The position numbers and the translations under genes were made by a program. Positions 12,370 through 22,977 of a stretch of 64,000 bases of DNA are shown here, piece by piece. The notes beneath the pieces are model-generated. The model did no database searches, was not told the origin of the DNA, and worked only from the letters and a program-made list of their open reading frames with translations. The stretch is taken from the NCBI GenBank assembly GCA_016748015.1, contig JAAOMT010000295.1, positions 688,604 to 752,603 of the forward strand, given 5' to 3'. Each line of letters opens with the position of its first letter. The first letter of the stretch is position 1. This stretch comes from Geosiphon pyriformis. Lineage: Eukaryota; Glomeromycota; Glomeromycetes; Archaeosporales; Geosiphonaceae.

Positions 12370-13700
12370 ATAATTACTCCTAAACCAATGGCTATTAACC
12401 CCATACAAACAAATATTTTGGCTGTTTTTAAAGCATACAAACTGCTTTTGAGTGAAGAAACAATACTTTATTATTATTATTCAGAAATAATACCCAAGAT
12501 TTAATTAAATGGTTAAATAATTTTGAAAGAATAGCTACAGCTAACCAATATAATATTAAATACAAGTTTCAAATTATTGATGGCTATATCCAAGGCTTTG
12601 TTCTTATAAAAAACTAATATTAGTGCTTACCAAAAAATTATCACATAAATATCAAAAAATGCTAAAAAAAAATATATTTCTTTAACTATTTGGTTTGAAA
12701 ACAAATTCAAAATTTCTATTTTGATTTCTAAATAACATATAAAATTAGAAAAAAAAACTTAAAGTCTTAGTGAAATTGTAATTAAATATGCCAAAACAAT
12801 AAAAAAGCTTATTAAACAGATAAACTTTAAAAAAAATTAGACAAAAGAACAAAAAATTTATTCTTTTACAAAAGAATTAAAAACTAATTTATTTTATTTT
12901 TTGGTCTTTCTTGGCTCTATAAAACAATTTCACAATAAACATAATTATTAAACTTGCTTAAAAAATTAAAAACAACTAAAAAATACATTTGGAATTCACA
13001 CTTTCAGTTTTTGTTTTTGCTCTTTTTATGGTCTTTGTATTTTAAATGACTGCTATTTTTTTTGTTGCTTAAACTTAAAACTTAAATAATTAATTAATAA
13101 ATAAACTTATAACTAATTTTGCCTAATTATTAGAACTATTAGTTTAAGCAGTTAGAAAAACTTAGCAATTCCAAAAACTCAGATTTAAATCCTATTTTAA
13201 TTAATTCTAGTAGCCTTTTTATTAAAGATAGCAAAATTATAACTTGTTGTAGATTAACTAAACACTTTTTAAGAGATTGTAACAATTTTTTATTGTCCTC
13301 TCCAGTTCTTAAAAACAATAATAACCAGAATAACAAATTTACTAACAACAATACTTCTAATTAAAAACCTAATTATGTCAACATCAATTTTTTTGGAGAA
13401 AATTTTTTAGTTAAAGCCACTATTTATTAACTTTTAAATTAATAAGTGTACTTCTAAAAAGTAAAAGTATAAGCCAACCAGAAAAAAACTTTTTTTATAC
13501 TTTTAACTTAACTAATAATAATTATAATATAGATAAACTAACTATTAATCTCTTTAATTTAACAAAAAAAAGCCAAGATTGATTTTGTTTTAGATCTTAA
13601 CAAAGTCTTAATTTTTATTGTTAATAATAATAAATTATTAAAAATTAAAGTTTTTAAGAATTTTTCAAGTTAAAACTTCCAAAAATTGTACAAAAATCTG
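12370..13700 (+). pseudogene. Old Ty3/gypsy gag remnant
   Basis: The N-terminal piece reads PMAINPIQTNILAVFKAYK (from about 12392). After a small frame change comes the retrotransposon Gag block IKWLNNFERIATANQY and KYKFQIIDGYIQGF (12510-12600), then KYAKTIKKLIKQI and EQKIYSFTKEL (about 12785-12885). These correspond to the capsid region of Ty3/gypsy Gag. A degenerate zinc knuckle, CCRLTKHFLRDC, lies near 13240-13280, followed by an Asn-rich stretch. A further block near 13680-13740 (SVVKDLMET) leads toward the protease. It is non-functional. The call rests on domain order and on the continuous pol region behind it. Confidence 0.75.
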
Positions 13701-13879
13701 GGTAATATTCTGTTGTTAAAGATCTTATGGAAACTTTTATACATATTATTTTTGGCCAACTAATAACTCATTTATAGTTTAAAAAAAATTTTTGCAAATT
13801 CTTAATTTCAAAAAAAAAACACCAAAAACCAATAAGCACTTTTATTAAATTGGACTTGTTAATAATATTATTATTACTT

Positions 13880-14890
13880 TTTTAATATACAAAATCCAAG
13901 TGATTAGTTATTTTATTGATTTGATCTTAAACAGTAAATTATCTGTTAGTATTATTATCAAATATTTCTTTAAAACAATTAAACAAAAAATTAATAAATT
14001 TTCAACTTAGTTTATAAATATACATAATAATATTATGAGTTAGAGTAACAAGCTAATGAATAACAAAAAAAAACAAGATTGTAGGATAATAGAATTAATT
14101 AAAGGAGATTCAACTTCAAGAAATAAATTGAATAAATATGGATTCAATATACAAGATCAGTTTTATAAAATATTTTAATCACTATTTTTTTCAAAAGATA
14201 ACCAGAGAATCTGAAAGTAGAGGGATAATTTATACTGTCAACAAATGATAATACACTAGTATAATTCTATGCCTTATATTAGCACTCTTAGAATTTGATA
14301 TCAAATATTAAATATGTTCTTTAATTACATTTTATTTAATAATTTTCAAATACTACAATTACACAAGTCAAAAAAAAGAATAGATAAATGCCAATAAGTA
14401 ATTTTTTATCCCAAGATATTCAGATACTTGAAAGTAAAAAAAAAGAATATTAGTAAGAAAAAAAAATTTAAAATGGAGTTGTTATTTTATTTTTTTGCTT
14501 TTGTTGATTTGTATATGCTTTTTTATAACTAAGAAATTTATTACTTATATAACTATTGAAATTGGTCAATGACTAGATCAACAACTAAATCAATAATCAG
14601 GTCAATGATTACTATCTAAAAATAAAGTGACTAATTATATAATATTAATAACTAATACATGTGATAATTAATAAAATATATAAATTTCAACTATAACAGT
14701 AATAAAAAGAAAAGTCTTAGCATAGCCAAAACTGTTTCTGTCTGCATTAATGGCATTAATATTAAAACTGACATGGAAGTTTCTAAAACAAAAAAGTACA
14801 CTATTATTGTTAGCAATAAGTGGTTTAAAAAAGCAAAAACATTACTTAATTATAAATAATATAAATTAATCATTAAATATAATAAAAATT
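13880..14890 (+). pseudogene. Old Ty3/gypsy aspartic protease, split by an LTR insertion
   Basis: The first half (13880-14034) reads YKIQVISYFIDLILNSKLSVSIII, with the catalytic D-S/T-G decayed to N-S-K, and runs on to FINIHNN. The second half resumes at about 14715 with INGINIKTDMEVSKTKKYT and IIVSNKWFKKAKTLL, the C-terminal protease block (family form GNEWL). Between them lies the oppositely oriented LTR copy at 14035-14698. The two halves join in a sensible order when the insertion is ignored, so the insertion is later than the gypsy element. The linker to RT (about 15080-15300) retains SCLIYCKN, suggesting a Cys-containing module as in the younger element, but no dUTPase is visible. Confidence 0.72.
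14035..14698 (-). repeat. LTR-like repeat family L1, copy 2 (inverted insertion inside protease)
   Basis: On the minus strand it begins TGTTATAGTTGAAAT at 14698 and ends CTTGTTACTCTAACTCA at 14035, giving TG...CA termini. Internal landmarks match copies 1, 3 and 4: the TAATTAGTCACTTTATTTTT block, the 12-bp repeat units (about 14560-14610), the AAGTATCTGAATATCTTGGG block and the Asn/Tyr-like TTTGTTATTCATTAGC end. The length is 664 bp. No retroelement body is attached, so it is best read as a solo LTR inserted opposite to its host. I could not confirm a target duplication. Confidence 0.7.
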
Positions 14891-15539
14891 TATTATAGTT
14901 AAGTATTATTATTGGACAACTCTCTTAGTATCCAAGCAAACCCAAAAAGAAAAACAATCAAATAAATCAGATAATAGAAAAAAATTGCTAAACTTGTCTA
15001 TACTATCTTTACCAATAATAACAAATCACTAAATAATATTAAAACTAACAAAGAAAAATTATTATAAATAGCAAGATAATTTACTGGCCTTATTATAATA
15101 TCCTTAAAAAAATTTTTGATAAAAAATCTGGCAAAAAAACCAAATATAGTTATTAGTAATATAATCTTTATACTTGGTATTAGTAAGATAAACTATTGTA
15201 TTTTTTTAGCAATAAATATATATCTTGCTTAATTTATTGCAAAAATTAAAAACCAATCAGCTTAATACTAAGAAAAAAAATAAAAAAAGTACAAAAGTTT
15301 TTTAAGAATAAACTACTTAAGATATAGTTATTAATAATAAAACAAAAAAAACTCTTTTTAGAAGAAAAAAAAGTAAACATTGAAAAATTGCTGGCCAAAA
15401 ATAATCCAGTAATATTAAAAAAAGTGATATTTTTAAACAAATTTATGTAATACAACATACTATTACCATAAAAAAACTTGTTTATCTATTTAAAGTCTTA
15501 TTAATTCAATTATTACAATAATAAGTTTATTAAGAAAAA

Positions 15540-16600
15540 AATAAACTGGATGAAAAATTTAGAATTTATACAAAAAACTAAGAACAAATGGGTTTTTTTA
15601 ATTGTAATAATATTCAAAAAAGATAGAACTCTATGCTTTTGTGTTGATTGCTACCAATTAAATATTATTATTAAAAAAGATATATATTTACTTTCTAAAA
15701 TTAATACAATGATGAATTAATTTAATATTACTACTTTTTTCTTAACTATTGATTTAACTGCTAAATTTTGGCAAATAAAAATAGATTTAAAAAGCAGAAA
15801 AAAAACTGCTTTTATTACCAAGTATAACACCTACAAATTTACAATCATGTTTTTTGGTTTTACTAATGTTTTTCTTATTTTTTAATACTTGATAAACAAA
15901 ATATTCAAATCAGTAAAAAAAAACTTTGTTTTAGTTTATTTGAATAATATAATAATATACTCAAAAATCTGGAATAAACATCTTAAATACTTGTAAAAAG
16001 TTTTTAATCTTTTCAAAAATGCTGTTTTTAAGATTAATTCAATCAAATTTTTTTTTGAACTTTAATTTACTCAGTTTTTTGGTTATTTTATTGCAAAAAA
16101 TAAAATTTTTTTTGATCCAACCAAGATTAAAAAAGTTCAAAACATTAAACAACCAATAAATATTCATAAACTATATTTTTTTCTTGGTTTGGTCTCTCAT
16201 TATTAAAAGTTTGTTCAAAATTATTTTTTCTTTTAATTAGCTATTTAAAAAAATTGTCAATTATTACTAAAGTATAAATCAGCAAAAAATTAATTATAAA
16301 ACTTATTTCTATACAACTTAATTTAAATCAATTTTTTATTTTTTATATTAATATATCTGGTTTTAAATTTATTACTGTTTTCTTTTAAAAAAATAAAAAT
16401 AGTAAAGAACATATTATAGTTTATATTAACAGATCACTTTTTTCAAAAAAACAATATTATTTAATTACTAAACAAAAATATTTAACAGTAATATGGACTA
16501 CTAATTACTGAGATAAATATTTTTTTGGTATTAAATTTCTGATAATAACAGATTATTAAGCTTTGGTTTGGCTGTATAAGAAAAAAAAGCTGGAATACAA
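15540..16600 (+). pseudogene. Old Ty3/gypsy reverse transcriptase and RNase H
   Basis: RT blocks are readable in order: LCFCVDCYQLNI (family RFCVDYRKLN), FLTIDLTAKFWQIKI (family TLDLASGFWQI), KTAFITKYNTYKFTIM and FGFTNV (family MPFGLTNAP). The active site reads LVYLNNIIIYS at about 15930-15965, where YLDD has become YLNN. GYFIAKNKIFFDPTKIKKV and FLGLVSHY follow at 16080-16205. RNase H-like text continues to 16600 with EHIIVYINRSLFSKKQYYL, TKQKYLTVIW and KFLIITDY. Both catalytic aspartates of RT are lost and stops are frequent. Confidence 0.82.
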
Positions 16601-16959
16601 ACAAATAACTTATTGAATACTTAATTTAGATAAATTTAATTACAATATACAATATTATAAAAGAACAAATTATCAAAACACTAATGTTTTTTCATACTTA
16701 TTATCCAATAATAAAATAATCTTTGCAAATCAAACCAACTTTATTATTAGTAATTCTATCTTAACTAAATATAATAATAAACTTGAACAACTACTTTGTT
16801 TTAATAAAATTTTTGAATAAAAAACCCACCAAACTATACTTAACAACAAAAAAACATTTGCAAAAACATTTATAAAAACAATCAAATTTTTATTTAATTT
16901 GTTAAAACTAATTATATAAAAGAAATAAAAAAGCTTTTGACTATTTTTAAAGAATAATT

Positions 16960-17700
16960 AGATTTAAAAAAAAGAAATTGTAATTTACAACATCTATACT
17001 AATATATTAGCTAAACACTTTGAAAAAACAAAAATAATTCAGAAAATTTTAGCTTATTATTATTGGCCTATTTTGGAAAAAAACATTGTTAATTACATCA
17101 AAATCTGTAATATTTGCCAAAAAAAGGAAAACCCAATCACAAAAAAACATTTACTTAATTTTTGTTATTTAACTATTTAACAGAATTGATATAGATATTA
17201 TTGGATTTTTAATAATAACTTCTAATAACAATAGATATATTATTACAGCTATTAACTATTTTATAAAGTAAGTAAAAACAAGAGTTATTTCAGATTAAAT
17301 AATAATTTTAATAATCAATTTTATTTATGAAAACATTATTTGTTGTTATGACTGTTCAAAAAAACTTTTATTTGATAAAAAAAAGAGCTTTTTTTAGTAT
17401 ATTAATTGAAAAACTTTGTAGAAAAATGGGAATATGTTATAAACTTTTTTTTTATTACCTTTAAACAAATAGTTTAGTAGAATATTTCAATAAAACATTA
17501 TATAAAACCTTAGCCAAAACTAGTAAAGAAACAAATTTATAAGCTAAAGTACTGCTTTTAGCTTTGTTTACTTATAGAACTGTAAATTATAACATAATAA
17601 GTTATAAATCTTTTTATTTGCTCTATAGATAAATAAAAATTTTATTAATAAAAACTGAAACAATATTCTTTAAAGAAATTACAATAGAAAATTACAAAAA
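16960..17700 (+). pseudogene. Old Ty3/gypsy integrase remnant
   Basis: The zinc-binding region ends in AYYYWPILEKNI and IKICNICQKKEN (17050-17130), the Cys-x2-Cys of the HHCC domain. The catalytic core is only partly legible in shifting frames: ELIDIDIIGFL and TAINYFIK (about 17180-17270), a decayed DQGT block, and the segment with EKWEYVINFFF (about 17420). Downstream text near 18240-18330 (VYIVIRPKKIIIKREKIG) is the polyprotein tail. It is heavily frameshifted with no intact catalytic triad. The identification depends on position behind RNase H and on the HHCC remnant. Confidence 0.68.
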
Positions 17701-18749
17701 CATTTTGTAAAAAAAACTTGATACTATTCTTAACTTGTTAATAAAAACACAAATAATTATTTTTAAAAAAATAAAACAGTTTCAAAAAAAGCTTAAGAAA
17801 AAAAAACTTATAAAAAACTTTTTTTAAGTATTAATAACTTAGTTTTAGAATACCTCTTAAACAAAAACAATGTCTATAGTAATAAATTCTCTAATTAGTA
17901 AAAAAACCTTTTATAGTTAACAAAGTTTTGAACAATAGTTCTTATATTTTACAAGATTAATATAAAATAATCTTTAATAATTACTTTATTTATAATATAT
18001 AACTTAAAAAATATCACAAATAACCTAATTGGTTACTTGTTATGATAATACTAGCCTAAACAATTAATAAAAATTAGATATAAATAAATATATTATTCTC
18101 AAAACAAAAATATATTCAATTAACATAAACAATTATTTCTTGAATCAAAATATTTAAAATGTTTTTTCTATTCTCTATAAATATTAAATTAAAAATTATC
18201 TAAATACTATTCTAATCATTGAAAAACAAACTATTATAATTAATAATAATAGAGTATATATTGTTATTAGACCAAAGAAAATCATTATCAAAAGAGAAAA
18301 AATTGGTAGTAAGATAGATAAATATATACTTAAAAACATAATAGCAACTATACTATTTCTTTTCAATATATTTAAAAAAACAATTTAAAAAATCTTGTAT
18401 ATAAACAAAAACTTGTCATATAAAAAACAACTAAAGCTTTATAATTGACTTGGTAAAATTATAGAAGACATAAAACTTTTGAAAAAAACAATTTCAAAAA
18501 TATATGTAAAAATTTTGGATATTATATAGTTAGATATTCTAAGAGTTTTAATTATTGTTAAAAGAACCAAAACTCTTATACAAAGATTTAGTCTCTTGAA
18601 CACAAAATTTATTTTACTTTAAGTACTATATATTTTATTTACAAAAGATTTCACTAAATTAATTAGTTTTAAGTTAGATAAAATCTTTTAAATAAAATAT
18701 TTCACAAATAACTTGATTTTATTAGAGTTTAATTTTTTGAAAAAAATAA

Positions 18750-19515
18750 TATTATGATTGAAAACCATAGTTTTTATTAGTTATTACATGTATTAATTAC
18801 TAATGTTATATAATTAGCCACTTTATTTTTAGATAATAATCATTAATTTAATTATTAACTTAATTATTAATCTAATTATTAATCTAATTATTAACATAAT
18901 TATTGATTTGATTATTGATCTGATTATTGATCTAATTATTGATTTAATTATTAATTTGATTGTTAATCTAGTTGCTGACTTAATTGTTAACTACTTTCAA
19001 TAGTTATATAAGTAATAAGTTTTTTAGCTGTAAAAAAACATATTAGAAATTAAAAAAATAAAACAATATTTATTAACTTAATTTTTTTTTTATTGTTTGT
19101 TTTTTGTTTTTTTTTTACCTTCAAGTATCTAAATATTTTGGAATAAAAAATTACTTATTAATATTTATTTACTTTTTTCTAATTTGTATAATTGTAGTAT
19201 TTAAAGATTATTAAATAAAAATATGACTAAAAAATACATTTAATACCTAATATTAAATTCTAAAAACATTAATATAAAGCATAAAATTATACTAGTATAT
19301 TATTATTTATTAACAATATGGACTATTTTTTTATCTTTAAATTCTCTAATTATCTTTTGAAAAGATTAACAACTAAAATATTTTATGAAACTGATCTTAT
19401 ATATTAAATCTATATTTATTTAATTTTCTCTTTGAAGCTGAAATTTTTTTAATTAATTTTATCATTCTACAATTTTGTTTTTTTTTGCTATTTATTAATT
19501 TGTTATTTTAATCTA
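18750..19515 (+). repeat. LTR-like repeat family L1, copy 3 (probable 3' LTR of the old gypsy)
   Basis: It starts TATTATGATTG (TG of the consensus mutated to TA) just after the tail of the gypsy polyprotein, in the same orientation, as expected for a 3' LTR. It shares all family landmarks and has the longest run of 12-bp units (about 18835-18985). It ends near TTTGTTATTTTAATCTA at 19515, which aligns with the end of copy 2. The length is 766 bp; the difference from copy 2 is partly due to the number of 12-bp units. Confidence 0.7.
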
Positions 19516-19539
19516 TAATAATAGCATTAATATTTAGGA

Positions 19540-20890
19540 GTTTTTTATCAAATATAATACTTCTTTAAAGTATTAATTTTAATAATAATAGTATCTAAAT
19601 TATTTTGTAAACCAAATATAATCAAAGCAAACCAAGAATAATAATTAAAATCAAATAAATAAGAAATAAAACAAGTCTGATTATTAATCTGAAAAATCAT
19701 ATTATTAATTTTAAAGACAATATAACCAAAAAAAAATTGACTAATTTGGCTTTAAATATATTATAAAACAAAATAATTTTATTTTGATTCATTAAAAAAA
19801 AGATTTTAATACTATTTTTGTTCAATAAAACTAACCAATAATTTAAAGCAGATATAATAATATCTAAATTTTTAAAATAAATAACCACATATTGTCAAAT
19901 ACCAATAGGTTTTAACACAATATAAAAAACTTCCTCAAATACATTAAGTGCTATTTTAATATTAACAATAAACATACTTAAAAACACATTATATAGCACA
20001 ACAGCAGCAAAAAAAGAATTAAACTCAAAAATCACTAAAAATTTAACAATTTTAAAAATAGCCAAATAAACAAAGTTTATAAGCTTAATTAAAAAAACAG
20101 TATTTAAAAAAGTTTAAAAAGCAAACTTTATACAAAAGAGTTTTATATTGTTTTTTACAACTGATTTTACATCCAAAAAACCATATACAAATTAAAAAAC
20201 AGTTTTAATATATATTAATTTAATTTTGAAATAGCACTTAATATTAAAGTAGAAGTTATCTACTTAATAAACTTTTAATGATTAGCAATAGTTTTTTAAA
20301 TACCACTAATAACAGCACTAAAAATTAAAAAAGATGATAATAATTCAGTTTTTATTTGGTCAGTTCAGTTCTCAAAAATAAATAATTTAACAGAAAACTG
20401 TTGTTTTATTTTTAAAACCAGCAAAATTCTGTTAAAAAACATCATATTTAACAATACAATTAAAGATTAATTTTATTTTATCTTAAATAATATATTAAAT
20501 AATACAAAAAAAAATTTATTTAAGATTTTAATAAAAACTACAAATGAGTTTAATATAATAATAATAAGAGCTAACAATTACTGCTGTTTTAAACTTTTGG
20601 TCTTTTTAATTATCTTTAAAAAAAATGCTAATAATATTAAAAGTAGTAATAAAAGCAAAAAAAACTAGCCAAAGAAAAAGATAATGTTATAACAGTTATT
20701 AAAAGCAGTCTTTTACTATTACTAACTACAGAAAAAGCTTTTAAAACATTCTGTTTAATTGTTTTTACAACAGGAAAAACTTTCTTAATTGAAATTTTAC
20801 TAAATATTTTAAAAAGATATTAAATACAGCTTTTTTATTTTTAGTTTTAGTTATAGTCATAAAAATAAGAAAGAAAAAGTTTTTTAATTA
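19540..20890 (-). pseudogene. Decayed retroelement ORF1 with RRM-like domain, copy 2
   Basis: This is homologous to the remnant at 10850-12220. On the minus strand it begins after 20890 with a low-complexity N-terminal part (KKVFPVVKTIKQNVLKAFS). It continues to the RRM-like block at about 19888-19697, with VIYFKNLDIIISALNYWLVLL and AKLVNFFLVILSLKLI. After a stop-rich region it ends with QINNQTCFI and FALIIFGLQNNLDTIIIK (19690-19560). The pattern of a VINFKN-like strand, an NHWSVL-like segment and a TCFIP-like segment is the part conserved between the two copies. It lies directly next to an LTR copy in the same orientation (20896-21605). It has many stops and is inactive. Confidence 0.6.
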
Positions 20891-20895
20891 TTGTT

Positions 20896-21605
20896 ATAAA
20901 TTAAAATAACAAATTAATAAATAATAATAAAATTTATAAAAAAAAATTTAACTTTAAAAAGCAAATTAAATTAGTATAAGTTTAATATATAAAATTAATC
21001 TCATAAATATTTTAATTGTTAATTTTTTTAAAAAATAACAAAAAAATTTAAAAGTAAAATAGTAGCTTGTACTATTAACAAAAAATAACACATTAATATA
21101 ATTATATGCTTTATGTAAATATTTTTAATATTTAATATTAAGTATTAATTATATTCTTTAATTATATTTATTCAATAATTTTTAAAATTAACAGTTATAT
21201 ATAAATACTAATAAGTAATTTTTTATTTATAAATGTTTAAATACTTAAAAAAATTGAAAAAGAAAAATAAGTAAATTGAAAAAAATTGAATATTTTGGAA
21301 ATAATTTTTATTATTTTAATTTATATGTATTAAACATGTTTTTTACAGTTAAAAATTTTATTACTTATATAACTATTTAAAGTAGTCAATAATTAGATTA
21401 ATAATTAGATTAATAATTAGATTAATAATTAGATTAATGATTAAATTATTGATTAAATCAATAATTAAGTCAATAATTAAGTTAACAACAACCAAATTAT
21501 TAATTAGATTAATAATTATTATCTAAAAATAGAATGATTAATTATATGACATCAGTGGTTATTATATGTAATAATTAATAAAAACTATGGTGTTTAATTA
21601 TAACA
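20896..21605 (-). repeat. LTR-like repeat family L1, copy 4
   Basis: On the minus strand it begins TGTTATAATTAAACACC at 21605 and ends AATTTGTTATTTTAATTTA at 20896, which aligns base for base with the end of copy 2 apart from transitions. The 12-bp units occupy about 21395-21510. The length is 710 bp. Downstream in its own orientation comes the RRM-like ORF1 remnant, so it may be the 5' LTR of that element or an independent neighbour. Confidence 0.68.
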
Positions 21606-22004
21606 ATAAATATTATTATTAATCTAAATCTGTAAATCATAAACTATTATTAATTATTATGAATTTACTTAACAAATACATATTTTGAAAAGAAAAAACA
21701 TTTTTAGAAACTATCTTAAAATTAATAAGTTTTTTATTGTTAAATAAACATAATTCCAATTTTTACAAAATTTTTTAATTAATATACAAGAAAAGTTTTA
21801 TTATTATTTATAATAATATATAATTTTTTATAAATAAAATTGATTTTTGTTTTTATTTATTTTGTAAAATAATTAATTATTATTAAGAATTATTATTAAA
21901 GATTTAACAATATTAATACTAATTTTATTAAATACTTGACCAATAAATAATAAGAAATTAAAGTTTTTTAAATTGTTTTTGTTATTTTAGTTAATAAATT
22001 AATA
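21606..22004. other. AT-rich spacer, nothing recognised
   Basis: It consists of A/T runs with short ATTATT repeats; I see no gene, repeat-family landmark or hairpin of note. Confidence 0.5.
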
Positions 22005-22006
22005 TA

Positions 22007-22589
22007 CACTTGGCGGAAAAAAGTCATAAGACACTTTATTATTTCTTTAATAACTTTTTATTTTATTTAATACTTAATAACTAGTTGGTCCATCTTCCTT
22101 TCTAATACATTCTTCAATACGTCTAGATACACTAGTAACCAAATTTATATAGATATTTCGTGGAATTGCTTGCCATTCTTCTTATAACGCGAGGAATAAT
22201 TTGTGATTATTTTCGGAGCGCGGATTTTGTTTTTTGAGTTGTTTTTGTAAATAATTCCATAAATGCTTTATTGGATTCAAATCGGGTGATTGTGCTGGCT
22301 ATTTAGAAAGTAAATTGAGATGTTTTTGAGCCATCCAAGTCTTAACATTGAACTTTGGATTTTTGAATATTTAATGTTTATCAAAAAAAAGCCGAAAAAT
22401 TTTATGTTGATAAAAAAAAGGCGAATTAAATATTGTTAATTATATCTTTGTTTTATTATTTTAATATATTCCTTACTATTTATAGATAGCTAATATAGTT
22501 ATAAATAAATTTTTATAGATATTTTTATCATTCATGAAACACAAAATAATAAAAATGTAAAGTGTCCCATGACTTTTTTCTGCCGAGTG
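22007..22589 (-). mobile_element. Tc1/mariner-type element, internally deleted (MITE-like)
   Basis: The ends are inverted repeats. The left end reads CACTTGGCGGAAAAAAGTCA and the right end, on the other strand, CACTCGGCAGAAAAAAGTCA, with similarity continuing through GACACTTT. Both ends are flanked by TA (22005-22006 and 22590-22591), the classic Tc1/mariner target duplication. The body is 583 bp, far below the usual 1.3-1.6 kb, and holds only the C-terminal third of a transposase on the minus strand, so most of the catalytic domain is deleted. It could be moved only in trans. It sits about 390 bp upstream of the condensin start codon. Confidence 0.9.
22074..22370 (-). pseudogene. Tc1/mariner transposase C-terminal fragment
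   Basis: The minus strand reads FNVKTWMAQKHLNLLSK, a stop, then PAQSPDLNPIKHLWNYLQKQL, EEWQAIPRNI, SVSRRIEECIRKEDGPTSY and a TAA stop at 22076-22074. The PAQSPDLNPIE-HLW block is the hallmark of Tc1-type DDE transposases and carries the third catalytic residue region. Two internal stops fit TGG-to-TAG (before PAQSPD) and CAA-to-TAA (before EEW). The N-terminal DNA-binding domains and first catalytic aspartate are absent, so the protein is not functional. Confidence 0.88.
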
Positions 22590-22684
22590 TATGTTGTAAA
22601 TTACAATTTATTTTTAAATTAAATAATTTTTTATAAGTGGTTAAAATCTTTTTTTACAACTGGAAACTTTTTTGCTGAAAAAAA

Positions 22685-22792
22685 TCAATAATTAAGTTAA
22701 TGACTAAGTCAATAATCAGATTAATGATAAGATTAATGATTAAATTAATGGTTAGGTCAATGATTAGATTTATGATTAGGTCAACAATTTTA
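22685..22792. repeat. Tandem imperfect 12-bp repeats upstream of condensin
   Basis: About nine units of the type AATGATTAGATT / AATCAATAATTA follow one another with a 12-bp period. Read on the minus strand this gives a four-residue period (NLII, DLII), which shows the periodicity plainly. The same unit family forms the variable block inside the L1 LTR copies. The flank to the right (GGTTACATGTGATTTATG) weakly resembles the LTR near its start, so this may be a truncated relative of the LTR family. Confidence 0.65.
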
Positions 22793-22977
22793 TTTAAATT
22801 TGATTGGCTTGAGTGGCTGGTTACATGTGATTTATGATTATAGTATAGAGTTAAAATTAAACTCAATCAATCTGATTTTCATCGGCCAATCATAACCAAG
22901 TATACAGTTAACAGTTTAAATCATTACGCGTAATATCATGAACGCGTTTTTCGACTTTAGTTGTCTTGAAAAGTAAT

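Larger units (their letters stand above)
12370..19515 (+). mobile_element. Old, heavily AT-mutated Ty3/gypsy LTR retrotransposon
   Basis: A plus-strand gypsy element recognisable despite a stop roughly every 10-20 codons. In order: gag (12370-13700), aspartic protease (13880-14034 and 14699-14890), a linker with remains of a Cys-containing module (15080-15300), reverse transcriptase (15540-16070), connection and RNase H (16080-16600), integrase (16960-17700), a C-terminal tail (about 18180-18320), and then a downstream LTR (18750-19515). A 664-bp LTR-family copy in the opposite orientation sits inside the protease. I do not see a matching plus-strand 5' LTR immediately upstream of gag; the sequence at 12220-12370 is unassigned, so the element may be 5'-truncated. 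Almost all changes go toward A/T. Confidence 0.82.

Noticed and set aside
1354-14698. A single 13-kb DNA transposon with long terminal inverted repeats (copies 1 and 2), and likewise 18750-21605
   Set aside because: The inverted copies are better explained as LTRs in opposite orientations: copy 3 directly follows gypsy pol, and copy 2 interrupts the protease.
22654-22866. Open frame with NLII/DLII repeats upstream of condensin
   Set aside because: It is the translation of a 12-bp tandem array and does not look like a protein.
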